A stretch of 64,000 nucleotides of DNA. Source: Peribacillus deserti. GTDB lineage: Bacteria > Bacillota > Bacilli > Bacillales > DSM-1321. The translations under genes were made by a program, and so were the position numbers. Each line of letters starts with the position of its first letter. Position 1 is the first letter of the stretch. The notes beneath the pieces were generated by a model. It did no database searches. It saw nothing but the letters and a program-made list of their open reading frames with translations, and was not told where the DNA came from. The DNA lies in assembly GCF_002863585.1 (NCBI RefSeq), contig NZ_PGUY01000002.1, positions 124,001 to 188,000 on the forward strand, read 5' to 3'. This document shows, one piece after another, positions 27,501 through 34,939 of the stretch.

Positions 27501-28291
27501 GAATAGCTGGGAATCAAAAGATAAGTGGATTAACTGTAGGGAAAAAATATAAGATTGAAGTTAATGGTACTACCTATGGTGTACAATCAGATGGGTACCT
27601 AGGTGCTCCAAATTCTGAACCGCAAACAATGGGTGGAGATGAAATTAAAGGATTAATTAATGGTGTAGAATATCGTGTTACAGAAGAGGTAAATGTACCA
27701 ACTCCGTCAACAGCCCCCACTCCAAGTGATATTGAAATAACTAATTATACAACTTTAAATAACCCTTACGACTGGATGGATATTTACGAAGTGCCTTCTG
27801 GGGCAACGGTTAAAGTTTATGATTCTGCTGAAAATGGCAAGCTATTAGCAACCGGTACAAATAACGAGGATTATAGTTCAACGATCCAATTGAAAATTCA
27901 ACCTGAATTAAACTCAAGCAATACCCATATATACGTATCCATTACAGAAGCAAATAAACTAGAGAGTGAACGAATAAGGAAAATGGTACCTGTAGGATTT
28001 TTGGGAGCAATTGTTTCAAAAGGATCCGTAGCAGGATCAACTAGAGTGATAGCGGATGTTGCAGAAGGTAATAGGTTAATGGTTAAAGTATCTTCAAGCA
28101 GAATTGAACTTCCTGTCCCAGGCGACAGTGTACCAGACGATGCTATCCCTTATACATCTGGGGATAACATTTTAGGAGTAGACCCGGAGAACAACCATGT
28201 ATTGGGTTATTATGAAGTAGACGAAAATAACAAAGTAGTAAATTTTGGGTGGTATATGTTAGGTACATTCGAAATTAATAATGAGGGTTAA
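24563..28291 (+). CDS. large secreted beta-helix-like surface protein
   Basis: The protein has 1242 residues from the ATG at 24563. The signal peptide ends VSGEAA. Residues about 30-270 are Lys/Ala-rich helices of the kind seen in SbsC-type wall-binding modules. From about 290 to 560 short beta strands alternate with T/G-rich turns ('VVNGNIVIKG', 'TGSGTVYLENVKVNKV'), resembling a right-handed beta helix. Fn3-like domains follow. Two copies of a 65-residue unit (around 800-865 and 990-1055; GxGxxGNxKIxGL...YGVQS) lie near the C-terminal third. No SLH or sorting signal is seen. Longer in-frame starts exist but spoil the signal peptide; the ribosome site here is weak. Function unknown; a surface adhesin or lattice-associated protein is plausible. 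Confidence 0.72.
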   Translation: MSLKRKRFKTSKMILLTTAAVTGVVATIQPVSGEAALTSRANELTKKAETLAKSLKNEITYSNRAKKYPKSVFDYPNSKLLKDTEIALKNAKKAAASSKGKERQVLEARLNQNVKAVYDRAIKYRDAVKSGKTIEIKTKAVKYQLDKGVVDNSLSIKNKVLTDDLKKYSSAFTKVSEKAMRDGLIKFYQNPAKSIKDTADLALLISKEQTTFAAVLKAKNIDKSMYYFNRVGQLLADGKKTHKLKDGTKLYTNLNKKYSDLKATYNTFILQAASSTKGKPTLYGGSVNKVKTYDTLVIIAGKNKFVRLSNAVVNGNIVIKGDKTGSGTVYLENVKVNKVKGTGGSIIVEDVAEHSLYQNKVTAEELRITDTNGANIVSGSGTTINSVIVTEKAGSTGSINLEAQDKGNYGEIEIASTGSQKSEGTILKGNFSETTVSITGNGTEVTFASNSEVKEVNVTSAATLSAQLGASVQTVNLAAKTKGQDISLNGDLDDTLVKIANPNAKIHVGKNTEIKKVEKDENITDSIVIENQGNIKVADGVQVIGNPVQPTIPSTTDGVFTPPVIDNIAPIAYVVNDHPQKIFNFGENVIGQSNELGILYVVDSTESPNNKAALDELVLSGRARKAPVTAANTDVEIDVSGLPVKTYKLYSVDLTGNISIPSEELTIGPLEPTNLHIDSIDTNYSTEGSVKNIINWTASVTPGVIRYSIHRNTTNSIENSTHIGTTDFSHNSFEDTSAVPGTTYYYFVFADSGYSGKANPIGTRIDTAEDLSISNILLESGSIGEAGNKKITGLTSGRKYAVTTDGKTYGVQSNGTLGEANSAAEELSGTEITGLLNGRTYFVSEEQQSSDGNPPIINMDHFGVTNITDSSLDFKVKVNENAIVYYVLVPDSEVVPPPHFVKDGKNALNVTAYKHGSFPLSANTQNTSTINGLTAGTKYKLVLLVEDLFGNSTTLHVFSPTTLGNQNAPSIVRLAGGSLGIAGNQKISGLTVGKKYKIEVNGTTYGVQSDGYLGAPNSEPQTMGGDEIKGLINGVEYRVTEEVNVPTPSTAPTPSDIEITNYTTLNNPYDWMDIYEVPSGATVKVYDSAENGKLLATGTNNEDYSSTIQLKIQPELNSSNTHIYVSITEANKLESERIRKMVPVGFLGAIVSKGSVAGSTRVIADVAEGNRLMVKVSSSRIELPVPGDSVPDDAIPYTSGDNILGVDPENNHVLGYYEVDENNKVVNFGWYMLGTFEINNEG

Positions 28292-28409
28292 AACTCTGTA
28301 AATAACTAAAAAATACTCGGTAATGAAGAATATAATAGTTCGTTCACATGTTGATGTAAAAGAATCTTGTATTCATACCTAAAAGGTGTGTAAACAGAGT
28401 ATAGTCAAA

Positions 28410-28434
28410 ACCGGGTCAGTAATGACCGGGTTAC
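28410..28434 (+). terminator. weak hairpin, possible terminator
   Basis: Arms AACCGGGTCA and TGACCGGGTT pair at nine of ten positions; only a short T-rich tail follows. Confidence 0.4.
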
Positions 28435-28478
28435 TATTCATAAGGTCAATTGTAAATGCAATAAGACTGTATTAACAG

Positions 28479-28518
28479 GGACGGAGATTGCCAGATTAGG
28501 GGCGATCTCCGTCCTTTT
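28479..28518 (+). terminator. intrinsic terminator
   Basis: Stem GGACGGAGAT/ATCTCCGTCC with extra pairing toward the loop, followed by TTTT. With the preceding weak hairpin it fills most of the 365-base gap before the next gene; nothing else is seen there. Confidence 0.8.
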
Positions 28519-28656
28519 ATAATTATCCAAGGAGATAAGCAAATATAATCCAAAAGTCATTTTTTACCGCTATCACCGAAAATGGAAGGACAAATTTTTT
28601 TGTACCTAGAATCCTATAGGGTGAACGTGGAGATTCACGGAAAGGAGCCGTCTAAC

Positions 28657-31071
28657 ATGAAAGAAAAAGAGGGGAAGAAAATGGGGAAGAGAGTAATATT
28701 TCTTGTAATGATGGTTGTTCTGTTCAGTGGTGTTTTTGGAAGCAGGTTTGGGCAGGCGCAGGCAAAGCCTCGGCAAGAGACATCAACGGAAGTGACGGTT
28801 AAGGAAGGAAGCAATAAATTAAGAAATACAATGCTTTTGATTAAGTCAAAAGAAAAGAATTCGAAAATGAAAGTGGTAGTGACGGACGCTAAAGGTGCTT
28901 TTAAAGAAAGACTATCTGACGGTTCCTACAGTGTGAAGGCCATAAAGCCGGAACATAACGGTGCCTGGTATACATCTTCAAGCACCTTCTCTGTAAAAGG
29001 AGGAAAGGTGTCTGGGTTTAATAATAATGATGTGCACGTTAGCAAAGGCAGCAAAATAGAGTCAGCTCCCAAGAACTCTGATATAACGCTTAACGGAGTG
29101 TTAATGGACGGCCGGGGATTGAAAGGAGATTTGGTAATTGCAAGGTACACCGATGAATATGAGGAAGAGCCGTTTATTGTTTCCGCCAGCAATAAGGGTG
29201 AATTTTCCGCATCGCTCTCTGATGGAACGTACTATATTTTCGGCGTACAATTTGCTGATGGGTTTTATCGGTATGATATGAATTTTAGTATTGAAGGCAA
29301 GGAGCTGTATGTTAATGGAGAAAAGAAATCTTCATTAAATGTGACGCTTCCTGAAAATAGTTACACATTAAGTGTACATGATACTTCAAACCCTCTAGCA
29401 AATGCTGAGTTAGTCCTGGAGAAAGTAGTAGATGAAGCAGAAGGGTATACCGAGTTTATTCAGTACGTGACCACCACTAAAAAGGGAGAAGCTTCGCTGC
29501 GGAAGCTGCAGGATGGATTGTATTCCCTGGGGGTTTATCATCAAACCTTTTCTTCATGGCAAGCTTTGACTTTTGAAGTTTTAGACGGAAAACTGGTGGT
29601 GGATGGCAAACGGGTCTCTATTCTTGATATTGCAGTCCCTGATATTAATTTGACAGGAATAGTTACTTCGGAATCAAAATCGGTTGGCAATGCCGGATTG
29701 GAAATCCTGGCTTTTAATGAGAACGGGGAAGCTGCGGACTGGTACTATGTCGCTGCAGATGATAAAGGACGCCTCCAATTCAGACTTGCTGATGGCTCAT
29801 ACCAGGTGATTTCTGTTTATGAAAACAACCGAAATTCACATACAGACATCAAGTTTGAAATTGAAAATGGCAGACTGCTTCAGGATGGGGCCGTTCAAAC
29901 TTCTTTAAAGGTTGATCTTCCCCCAGTTACTTTCAGTGGAAAGCTCCTGGAAGGGGGACGGGTACTTGAAGGAAGTGCAGAAATAGAGACAGTTTCAGAA
30001 GATGGTAAGTACGCCTGGTACAGTGCTTCGACGGATGAGAATGGAATCCTTTCTCTTCGATTGCTGGATGGCCAATATCGAGTGAATTATATAAATCTTT
30101 ACGAAGACGGAGAGTCGATGCCTTATTCGGCAGAATTTGAAATCCGGGATGGAAAACTGTATGTGGATGGAGTGCAGAAAGAATCGCTTGATTTGCAGGT
30201 GCCCCCGGTTACCTTGAATGGAATGGTCTTTGACGGAGATGTCCCATTAGCAGGTGGGGAAGCAGCAGTTCACTCCACTGATCCGGAGTACTATAATTGG
30301 AAACCGATCAATCCAGATGGATCCTTTACTATGCGCCTTCCGGACGGTGATTATGTCCTTGAACAAGTATACGCAAATGACAGGACAATGGCTTTAGTAA
30401 AAAAGGAATTCACAATCCTGGAAGGAAAGCTTTATATAGACGGAGTTTTATCTGAAAGGCTGGAAATCAAGCTTCCGCCTGTCAATGTTACTGGTGTATT
30501 AAACGAAAATGGCAGCCAGGTTGATGGAGATGTGAATATAAGGACAGTAAGTGAAACGGGAGAGACAACCCATTTATGGGCAACGACTTATGAAGACGGG
30601 CAGTTTAACTTCCGCTTGCCTGATGGTAAATATGAAGTGTTTTATATTTATTTATATGATGGTACAACAGACCAGACGGTAAGAAGTTTTACCATTGAAT
30701 CCGGCCAGCTGTTTGTTAATGGGGAAAGAGCGGACACCCTTTCTATAGATATTGCACCTGTTACAGTTACCGGTACAGTCCGGAATGGGGAAGATTTGAT
30801 AACGGAAGGATATGTATCGGTCACGGCACTTGGAGAAAATGCAGAACAAAAATGGTATAGCAGTGAAATCTTTCATGACGGCACCTACAAATTCCGTCTA
30901 GCAGACGGCAATTATGAATTACGCTTTGTTGATACGTATACAGCCTCATATTCGTTTAACAAGCCGTTCACCATCGAGTCGGAAAAAATCGTGGTTGATG
31001 GAGAGGAAGTACAGTTCTTGGATATCAATCTTGAGGATGCTGGCCAAGGGGGAGTAGAAGGAGAAGCTTAA
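28657..31071 (+). CDS. secreted protein built of about eight unrecognised repeats
   Basis: The protein has 804 residues from the ATG at 28657, nine bases after AAGGAG. The signal peptide ends AQAKP. The rest consists of about eight units of 85-95 residues. Each unit runs: a strand with a T/S-x-x-G opening ('VTLNGMVFDG', 'VNVTGVLNENG'), a WY-containing strand, a RLxDGxYxV turn, and a G-x-L-Y-V-D-G hairpin closing with LxxPPV. This resembles carboxypeptidase-regulatory or CNA-B-like beta sandwiches, but I do not recognise the exact family. No SLH or sorting signal is seen. Its 3' end is duplicated in decayed form at 38043-38150. It is probably an extracellular fibre- or rod-like protein. Confidence 0.72.
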   Translation: MKEKEGKKMGKRVIFLVMMVVLFSGVFGSRFGQAQAKPRQETSTEVTVKEGSNKLRNTMLLIKSKEKNSKMKVVVTDAKGAFKERLSDGSYSVKAIKPEHNGAWYTSSSTFSVKGGKVSGFNNNDVHVSKGSKIESAPKNSDITLNGVLMDGRGLKGDLVIARYTDEYEEEPFIVSASNKGEFSASLSDGTYYIFGVQFADGFYRYDMNFSIEGKELYVNGEKKSSLNVTLPENSYTLSVHDTSNPLANAELVLEKVVDEAEGYTEFIQYVTTTKKGEASLRKLQDGLYSLGVYHQTFSSWQALTFEVLDGKLVVDGKRVSILDIAVPDINLTGIVTSESKSVGNAGLEILAFNENGEAADWYYVAADDKGRLQFRLADGSYQVISVYENNRNSHTDIKFEIENGRLLQDGAVQTSLKVDLPPVTFSGKLLEGGRVLEGSAEIETVSEDGKYAWYSASTDENGILSLRLLDGQYRVNYINLYEDGESMPYSAEFEIRDGKLYVDGVQKESLDLQVPPVTLNGMVFDGDVPLAGGEAAVHSTDPEYYNWKPINPDGSFTMRLPDGDYVLEQVYANDRTMALVKKEFTILEGKLYIDGVLSERLEIKLPPVNVTGVLNENGSQVDGDVNIRTVSETGETTHLWATTYEDGQFNFRLPDGKYEVFYIYLYDGTTDQTVRSFTIESGQLFVNGERADTLSIDIAPVTVTGTVRNGEDLITEGYVSVTALGENAEQKWYSSEIFHDGTYKFRLADGNYELRFVDTYTASYSFNKPFTIESEKIVVDGEEVQFLDINLEDAGQGGVEGEA

Positions 31072-31083
31072 AATTATCCTAAG

Positions 31084-31121
31084 AAACAGCCTGAATCTTG
31101 GAGGAGGCAGGCTGTTTTTTT
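31084..31121 (+). terminator. intrinsic terminator
   Basis: Stem AAACAGCCTG/CAGGCTGTTT with a long T run. It ends the repeat-protein gene and is conserved in duplicate B. Confidence 0.88.
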
Positions 31122-31207
31122 ATGATCTTCTTATTACTGACTAGCATTGATTCTATACAATAACTAACGTAAACAGGTACTATTAACAATAGAAGAAATA
31201 CGAATAA

Positions 31208-31236
31208 ACCCGGCGGTTAAAAGTCCGGGCTTTTTT
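31208..31236 (+). terminator. intrinsic terminator
   Basis: A stem of CCCGG/CCGGG type followed by six T; conserved in duplicate B at 38279-38309. It lies upstream of the stop of the minus-strand small gene and may serve both strands. Confidence 0.65.
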
Positions 31237-31276
31237 GTCTGAATGCTGTTAATTATGTATATGTACTGTGGTTTAA

Positions 31277-31414
31277 TCAAATCTGGCTCGCAAGAATTGT
31301 TACTAAGGCACTTAACACCATAGTAAAAAGAAAGCTATAAAAATACATAAGTTTTCTGTTACGATCCTTCTTGAGCTGTATTTCCTCCGGTGTTACCCAA
31401 TATTTGTCCGACAT
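31277..31414 (-). CDS. small single-span membrane protein
   Basis: The protein has 45 residues: a charged N-terminus (MSDKYWVTPEEIQLKKDRNRK) and one hydrophobic span ending LASQI. AAAGGAG is eight bases before the ATG. An intact paralogue with about 80% identical residues is at 38350-38487 in the duplicated segment. Conservation of frame, start site and membrane span in both copies argues that it is a real gene. Function unknown. Confidence 0.72.
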   Translation of the reverse strand: MSDKYWVTPEEIQLKKDRNRKLMYFYSFLFTMVLSALVTILASQI

Positions 31415-31628
31415 CCACATATCTCCTTTTATTTGAATCTGGCTAAACATTCTTTTCCCTGTTGGAAAAGTTTTCAATCTAGTCAAAAGGGTGGATTTTT
31501 TCTTTCTTTAGTAATTTTTCATTATCAATAGTAATAACCATTCCAATTGTACTAACACCTTTTTACACTATCTACCTATTCAAAATCAGCGGAATAATGT
31601 AGTAATATGCCAATAGGAGTTGAGATAA

Positions 31629-31781
31629 TTGAAGCTTTTTGATAGTTTACCTAAATCGATTAAGAAGACATTAAGATATATTAATCAGGATTTGGATTCT
31701 CTTCATAAGTTAGAGGAGCTGCAGGCAACGCTGAATCATTATATTGAAAAGCGTAAACGGCAATTGAAAAAGGGGAGCTGA
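31629..31781 (+). CDS. small basic helical protein
   Basis: The protein has 50 residues from a TTG preceded by AGGAG. It reads MKLFDSLPKSIKKTLRYINQ and ends KRKRQLKKGS; a heptad-like LHKLEELQATLNHYI section suggests a short coiled coil. The copy at 38671-38823 differs at only a few residues, and most base differences are silent, which supports a functional product. Function unknown. A strong terminator follows. Confidence 0.7.
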   Translation: MKLFDSLPKSIKKTLRYINQDLDSLHKLEELQATLNHYIEKRKRQLKKGS

Positions 31782-31787
31782 CTATAA

Positions 31788-31838
31788 GCTGCATCCCAAT
31801 TGTTAGACACAACTGACAATTGGGATGCAGTTTTTTTA
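31788..31838 (+). terminator. intrinsic terminator
   Basis: A 15-bp stem CTGCATCCCAATTGT/ACAATTGGGATGCAG followed by seven T. Confidence 0.9.
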
Positions 31839-31941
31839 TGAGGAAGGATCCCTTAGAAACCAAATTAGAGGCTCTTATAACTACCTAAATGGTTGCGACT
31901 GCATCTCCCTACGGATCAAATCAACAATATATAATGAAGGA

Positions 31942-31968
31942 AAGGCTCGCTAAACAGTGAGCCTTTTT
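31942..31968 (+). terminator. intrinsic terminator-like hairpin
   Basis: Stem AAGGCTC/GAGCCTT with a T run. No gene is visible between the preceding terminator and this one, so it may be a relic or belong to a small RNA. The rest of the 395-base gap before the EAL gene holds one promoter candidate. Confidence 0.65.
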
Positions 31969-32016
31969 GATTTTTATAAATTGAACGTGGCCTTCTATTT
32001 ATATGGGTAATTTGTC

Positions 32017-32044
32017 TTGTTTATTGCGGAATTTATGGTATTAT
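32017..32044 (+). promoter_or_regulatory. candidate sigma-A promoter of the EAL gene
   Basis: TTGTTT at 32017-32022, 16 bases, then TATTAT at 32039-32044 with an extended TGG immediately before the -10. Confidence 0.5.
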
Positions 32045-32176
32045 TTGCCGGCTAGTTAAAATAACTAATAAAAAATATATTTTAAATAAAAAATCAGAAT
32101 ACCTCAATAAAGAATGAAATATATCTTATAAAGAACGTTTTTTTGAATTATATTAAACAAAAGCGAGGGCTTAATA

Positions 32177-32848
32177 ATGAATGAAAAGAATCTTAAGCCA
32201 GTTTATCAACCAATTATACACCTTGAAACAAATAGAGTATTAGGGTTTGAAGCCAATATAATTGGTCTTGAAGAAGATGGAACAGAATTACGTTATCCAG
32301 ACTTGTTAAAGAGGAATATAAAAAATTTAGATTTTATAGCCAGAGATAAAGCTATAACCCAATTCAAAATAAGGCAAAAAGGTTTTAAATTATTTGTAAA
32401 TGCTGAGCCAGAGGAAATGGATATACCATTGTTCTATGAAGATGTCGATTTAACAAATGTCGTATTGGAAATTACCGAGAATTCCTCAATGAAAAATCCT
32501 ACCAGAACAAATGAACGAATAACTTTTTTAAGACGAAAAGGTTTGGAAATTGCATTGGATGATTTTGGATCTAATAAGCAAAATTACGATAAATTATCAA
32601 TTTCACCTGATTTTATAAAATTGGATAAATTATTTATAAAGGAAGAAGGGTTATTGAGAAAAATGGCATCTTTAACTGGTGACTATAAAGTAATATTGGA
32701 AGGTATTGAGGATACAAAGTTTGTAGATATTGGAAAAGAATTAGGAATAATGTTTGGACAAGGTTTTGCTCTTGGAAGGCCAATGCCATATGAGGAAGTA
32801 ACAACAAAAATAATTAATGGAGATTATCAGGTAATGGAATATAACTAA
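32177..32848 (+). CDS. EAL-domain protein (c-di-GMP phosphodiesterase family)
   Basis: The protein has 223 residues, a stand-alone EAL domain without a visible sensor domain. Positions matching active-site residues are Glu25 (EAN instead of EAL), Asn75, Glu98-Glu101 in EITE, Asp128-Asp129 in DDFG, Lys148, Glu175 and Gln195 in GQGFALG. The usual Arg after EAL is missing (FEANIIG). The family hydrolyses cyclic di-GMP to pGpG, but variants with altered EAL motifs often only bind it or signal by protein contact, so catalysis is uncertain. It sits in front of the kinase/RtcB-like operon, separated by a terminator-like hairpin. Confidence 0.8.
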   Translation: MNEKNLKPVYQPIIHLETNRVLGFEANIIGLEEDGTELRYPDLLKRNIKNLDFIARDKAITQFKIRQKGFKLFVNAEPEEMDIPLFYEDVDLTNVVLEITENSSMKNPTRTNERITFLRRKGLEIALDDFGSNKQNYDKLSISPDFIKLDKLFIKEEGLLRKMASLTGDYKVILEGIEDTKFVDIGKELGIMFGQGFALGRPMPYEEVTTKIINGDYQVMEYN

Positions 32849-32940
32849 TGGAAAGACAAGCAAAATAAAAGTACTAAATCAATTTCATAAGAGAAAATTG
32901 CAAGTTTCAAGTGATATTAATTATTAGATACTTTAATGAT

Positions 32941-32969
32941 AAAGACAGGTTCATCCTGTCTTTATTTTC
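32941..32969 (+). terminator. intrinsic terminator or attenuator before the RtcB-like operon
   Basis: Stem AAAGACAGG/CCTGTCTTT with ATTTTC following. It ends 37 bases before the next start codon. A possible promoter (TTGCAA at 32898, TATTAG near 32922) lies upstream, so the hairpin could be either the EAL gene terminator or a leader attenuator. Confidence 0.65.
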
Positions 32970-33005
32970 ATAAGAACGCCAAAAATATTGAAAGGGGATG
33001 AAGAG

Positions 33006-33785
33006 ATGGGAATATTTATAAAAACCGAGGAGAAAGCTGTATTCGACTTTGAGCTTGTGTATGACACTGATAGTAAAATCCATGTTGATTGGTATGCGAA
33101 TGGCCTTTTATGGGAGCAAAAAATTTTAGGAGGCCCCACTGCATTTTATAAGAAAAATTACGGGATAATTGTAGCAGATCTCAAAGAATATGAAGAGTAT
33201 CAGAAATTTTTCTATGAAAAACTCTCGAATAAAACCTTTCTACAAGAAATAGTTCCCAAACTCGCTATTTCTATTATTGATGTACACCGAGCCTGCAGGA
33301 AATTTGAACTAGAAAGGACGCGTGAAAATGCGGAAATTCTCCATAGAAAAGTTTCCTATATGCTCGGATTTAAAAGAGTCAGCGACTACTGCCAGAATAA
33401 TATTGATTTAAATAAGGAGAATGTACCTTCATATCTGCTTCGTATTGTACAAGGCTTACAAAGACTAAAAGAACATCCGAGCATCGAGAATAAGAAAATA
33501 TTTATAAAAAGATATGGGTATCTTCATACGTTTAAAATTGCACGAAATGAACTGGAAACATTGGAAGGTGTTCAAAAAAAAATTAACAAGATGTTTCCAG
33601 ATACCGTTATCCGAAAAAGAAAGAATTGGGGCTTGGGCAGCCCCAGTTCTATAGGAAAATACATCCTTTGGTATGAAGAGCTTAGGCATGTTTATCAGTT
33701 GAGAGCTTTACGGAACTTCCGTAACTACTTCGAAGAAATTAACATTAATATACATGATGGATTGTTCGAAGGTGATGGAATATGA
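33006..33785 (+). CDS. helical protein resembling the middle domain of PEP-dependent phosphotransferases
   Basis: The protein has 259 residues and is mostly helical after a beta-rich first 60 residues. No database family is recognised with certainty. The stretch IFIKRYGYLHTFKIARNEL and the later WYEELRHVYQLRALRNF resemble the FLERYGH... and RE..R segments in the central substrate domain of rifampicin-phosphotransferase-like PEP synthase homologues. The next gene encodes the two domains that flank that region in such enzymes, and overlaps this one by four bases (ATGA), so I infer that the two are subunits of one split enzyme. AAAGGGG is eight bases before the ATG at 33006. There is no signal peptide or membrane segment. 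Confidence 0.6.
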   Translation: MGIFIKTEEKAVFDFELVYDTDSKIHVDWYANGLLWEQKILGGPTAFYKKNYGIIVADLKEYEEYQKFFYEKLSNKTFLQEIVPKLAISIIDVHRACRKFELERTRENAEILHRKVSYMLGFKRVSDYCQNNIDLNKENVPSYLLRIVQGLQRLKEHPSIENKKIFIKRYGYLHTFKIARNELETLEGVQKKINKMFPDTVIRKRKNWGLGSPSSIGKYILWYEELRHVYQLRALRNFRNYFEEININIHDGLFEGDGI

Positions 33786-34939
33786 GTAAAGCAAGCAACC
33801 TTAAAACACTAAGAAAAGCCGGTTTCAACGTTCCTGTAAGTTACGTAGTAAACGATCAAGATGGAAGGAAAGAATTGGAAATAATATGGAACGAACTATC
33901 TGGAGAAGCACCACTTGTTGTTAGGTCTAGTATGGGTGATGAAGATTGTGTAGATGAAAGTTTAGCTGGAAAATATCTAAGTATTCTTGGTATCGAATCA
34001 TTAGATGAATTGGAACAAGCTGTCTATAATGTTCTATCTTCTGGAAACGAAGAAGGCTATAGGGCTGCTCTCATACAGCCTCTAATTCATTCAGTTATTT
34101 CCGGTGTGCTTTTTACTTCCTCCCCCTTTTGCTCCCATCATATGGTTCTTGAATCATCCTATGGTAGTGGTGAACTAGTAGTTGGGGGAATCATTACTCC
34201 TGATTTGTTTCTTCTCAATAAACATTCAGGTAATGTAACATATGAGATTTCAACTGAGAAACGATATGGTAAGTTTTATTTAAAACATCCATTATCGAGT
34301 GGTGATGATTTGCCATTTCCGGACCTAGACGGGAGAGTATCCGCTGTAGCCGGGAACATGTATATTGCGAGTTTTTCTTACCAAACTAGAACAAAATCAT
34401 CCCTACCGATGAACATAATAAAACAATTGTTCAAACTGGGTGCTGAGATAGAAAGTATTTTCGGGAGACCGCAAGATATCGAATGGACCTATGACTATGA
34501 AAAAGTGTGCATTTTACAAACAAGAGCTATAACACGAATAAATACAATTCCAAAGACAGCAAAAATGAATTATTCTTTACTGAATCCAATTAATTCTGAG
34601 ACCAGTACGGATTCATCAGAGAAATTTTTGAAAGGAAATACAGCCTCAGTAGGAGTAGGGGTAGGTAAAATTGTATTATTAAGACCTGATACAGAAGTAG
34701 ACCTACCGGATGAGGATTATATTGTAGTAGCTTTTGAAACCCAGCCGAAATACGCTTATGAAATGTGCCGGGCAAAAGCAATAATAACTGAAACTGGAGG
34801 TATATTAAGCCATGCTGCAATTGTAGCAAGAGAACTAGGAATTCCTTGCGTGGTCGGTGTTAACAATCTTATGGATACAGCTAAAAGGTATTCTTTTGCA
34901 GAAGTGGACGGGGCAAGCGGGGTGGTTCGGTTTGTTTAA
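33782..34939 (+). CDS. PPDK/PEP-synthase-like protein: ATP-binding plus phosphohistidine domain
   Basis: The protein has 385 residues. An N-terminal PPDK_N-type nucleotide-binding domain (1-255) shows KASNLKTLRKAGFNVP, PLVVRSSMGDED, SGVLFTSSP, GSGELVVGG and GRPQDIEW...LQTRAIT. After a linker, a swivelling PEP-utiliser domain (280-385) carries the phosphorylatable His344 in TGGILSHAAIVARELGIP. The PEP/pyruvate-binding barrel of classical enzymes is absent, as in rifampicin phosphotransferase, where a helical domain holds the substrate; here that part seems to be the preceding gene. The expected chemistry is transfer of the beta-phosphate of ATP via His to an acceptor. The gene overlaps both neighbours, indicating translational coupling with an RNA-ligase-like gene. 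Confidence 0.8.
   Translation: MSKASNLKTLRKAGFNVPVSYVVNDQDGRKELEIIWNELSGEAPLVVRSSMGDEDCVDESLAGKYLSILGIESLDELEQAVYNVLSSGNEEGYRAALIQPLIHSVISGVLFTSSPFCSHHMVLESSYGSGELVVGGIITPDLFLLNKHSGNVTYEISTEKRYGKFYLKHPLSSGDDLPFPDLDGRVSAVAGNMYIASFSYQTRTKSSLPMNIIKQLFKLGAEIESIFGRPQDIEWTYDYEKVCILQTRAITRINTIPKTAKMNYSLLNPINSETSTDSSEKFLKGNTASVGVGVGKIVLLRPDTEVDLPDEDYIVVAFETQPKYAYEMCRAKAIITETGGILSHAAIVARELGIPCVVGVNNLMDTAKRYSFAEVDGASGVVRFV

Larger units (their letters stand above)
30900..31781 (+). repeat. segmental duplication, copy A
   Basis: This 0.88-kb segment recurs at 38043-38823 in the same orientation. It contains the end of the repeat-protein gene, two terminators, a small membrane protein gene on the minus strand and a 50-codon gene on the plus strand, in the same order as copy B. 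Long stretches match at well over four of five bases; copy B has an internal deletion within the repeat-protein tail. Confidence 0.9.
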
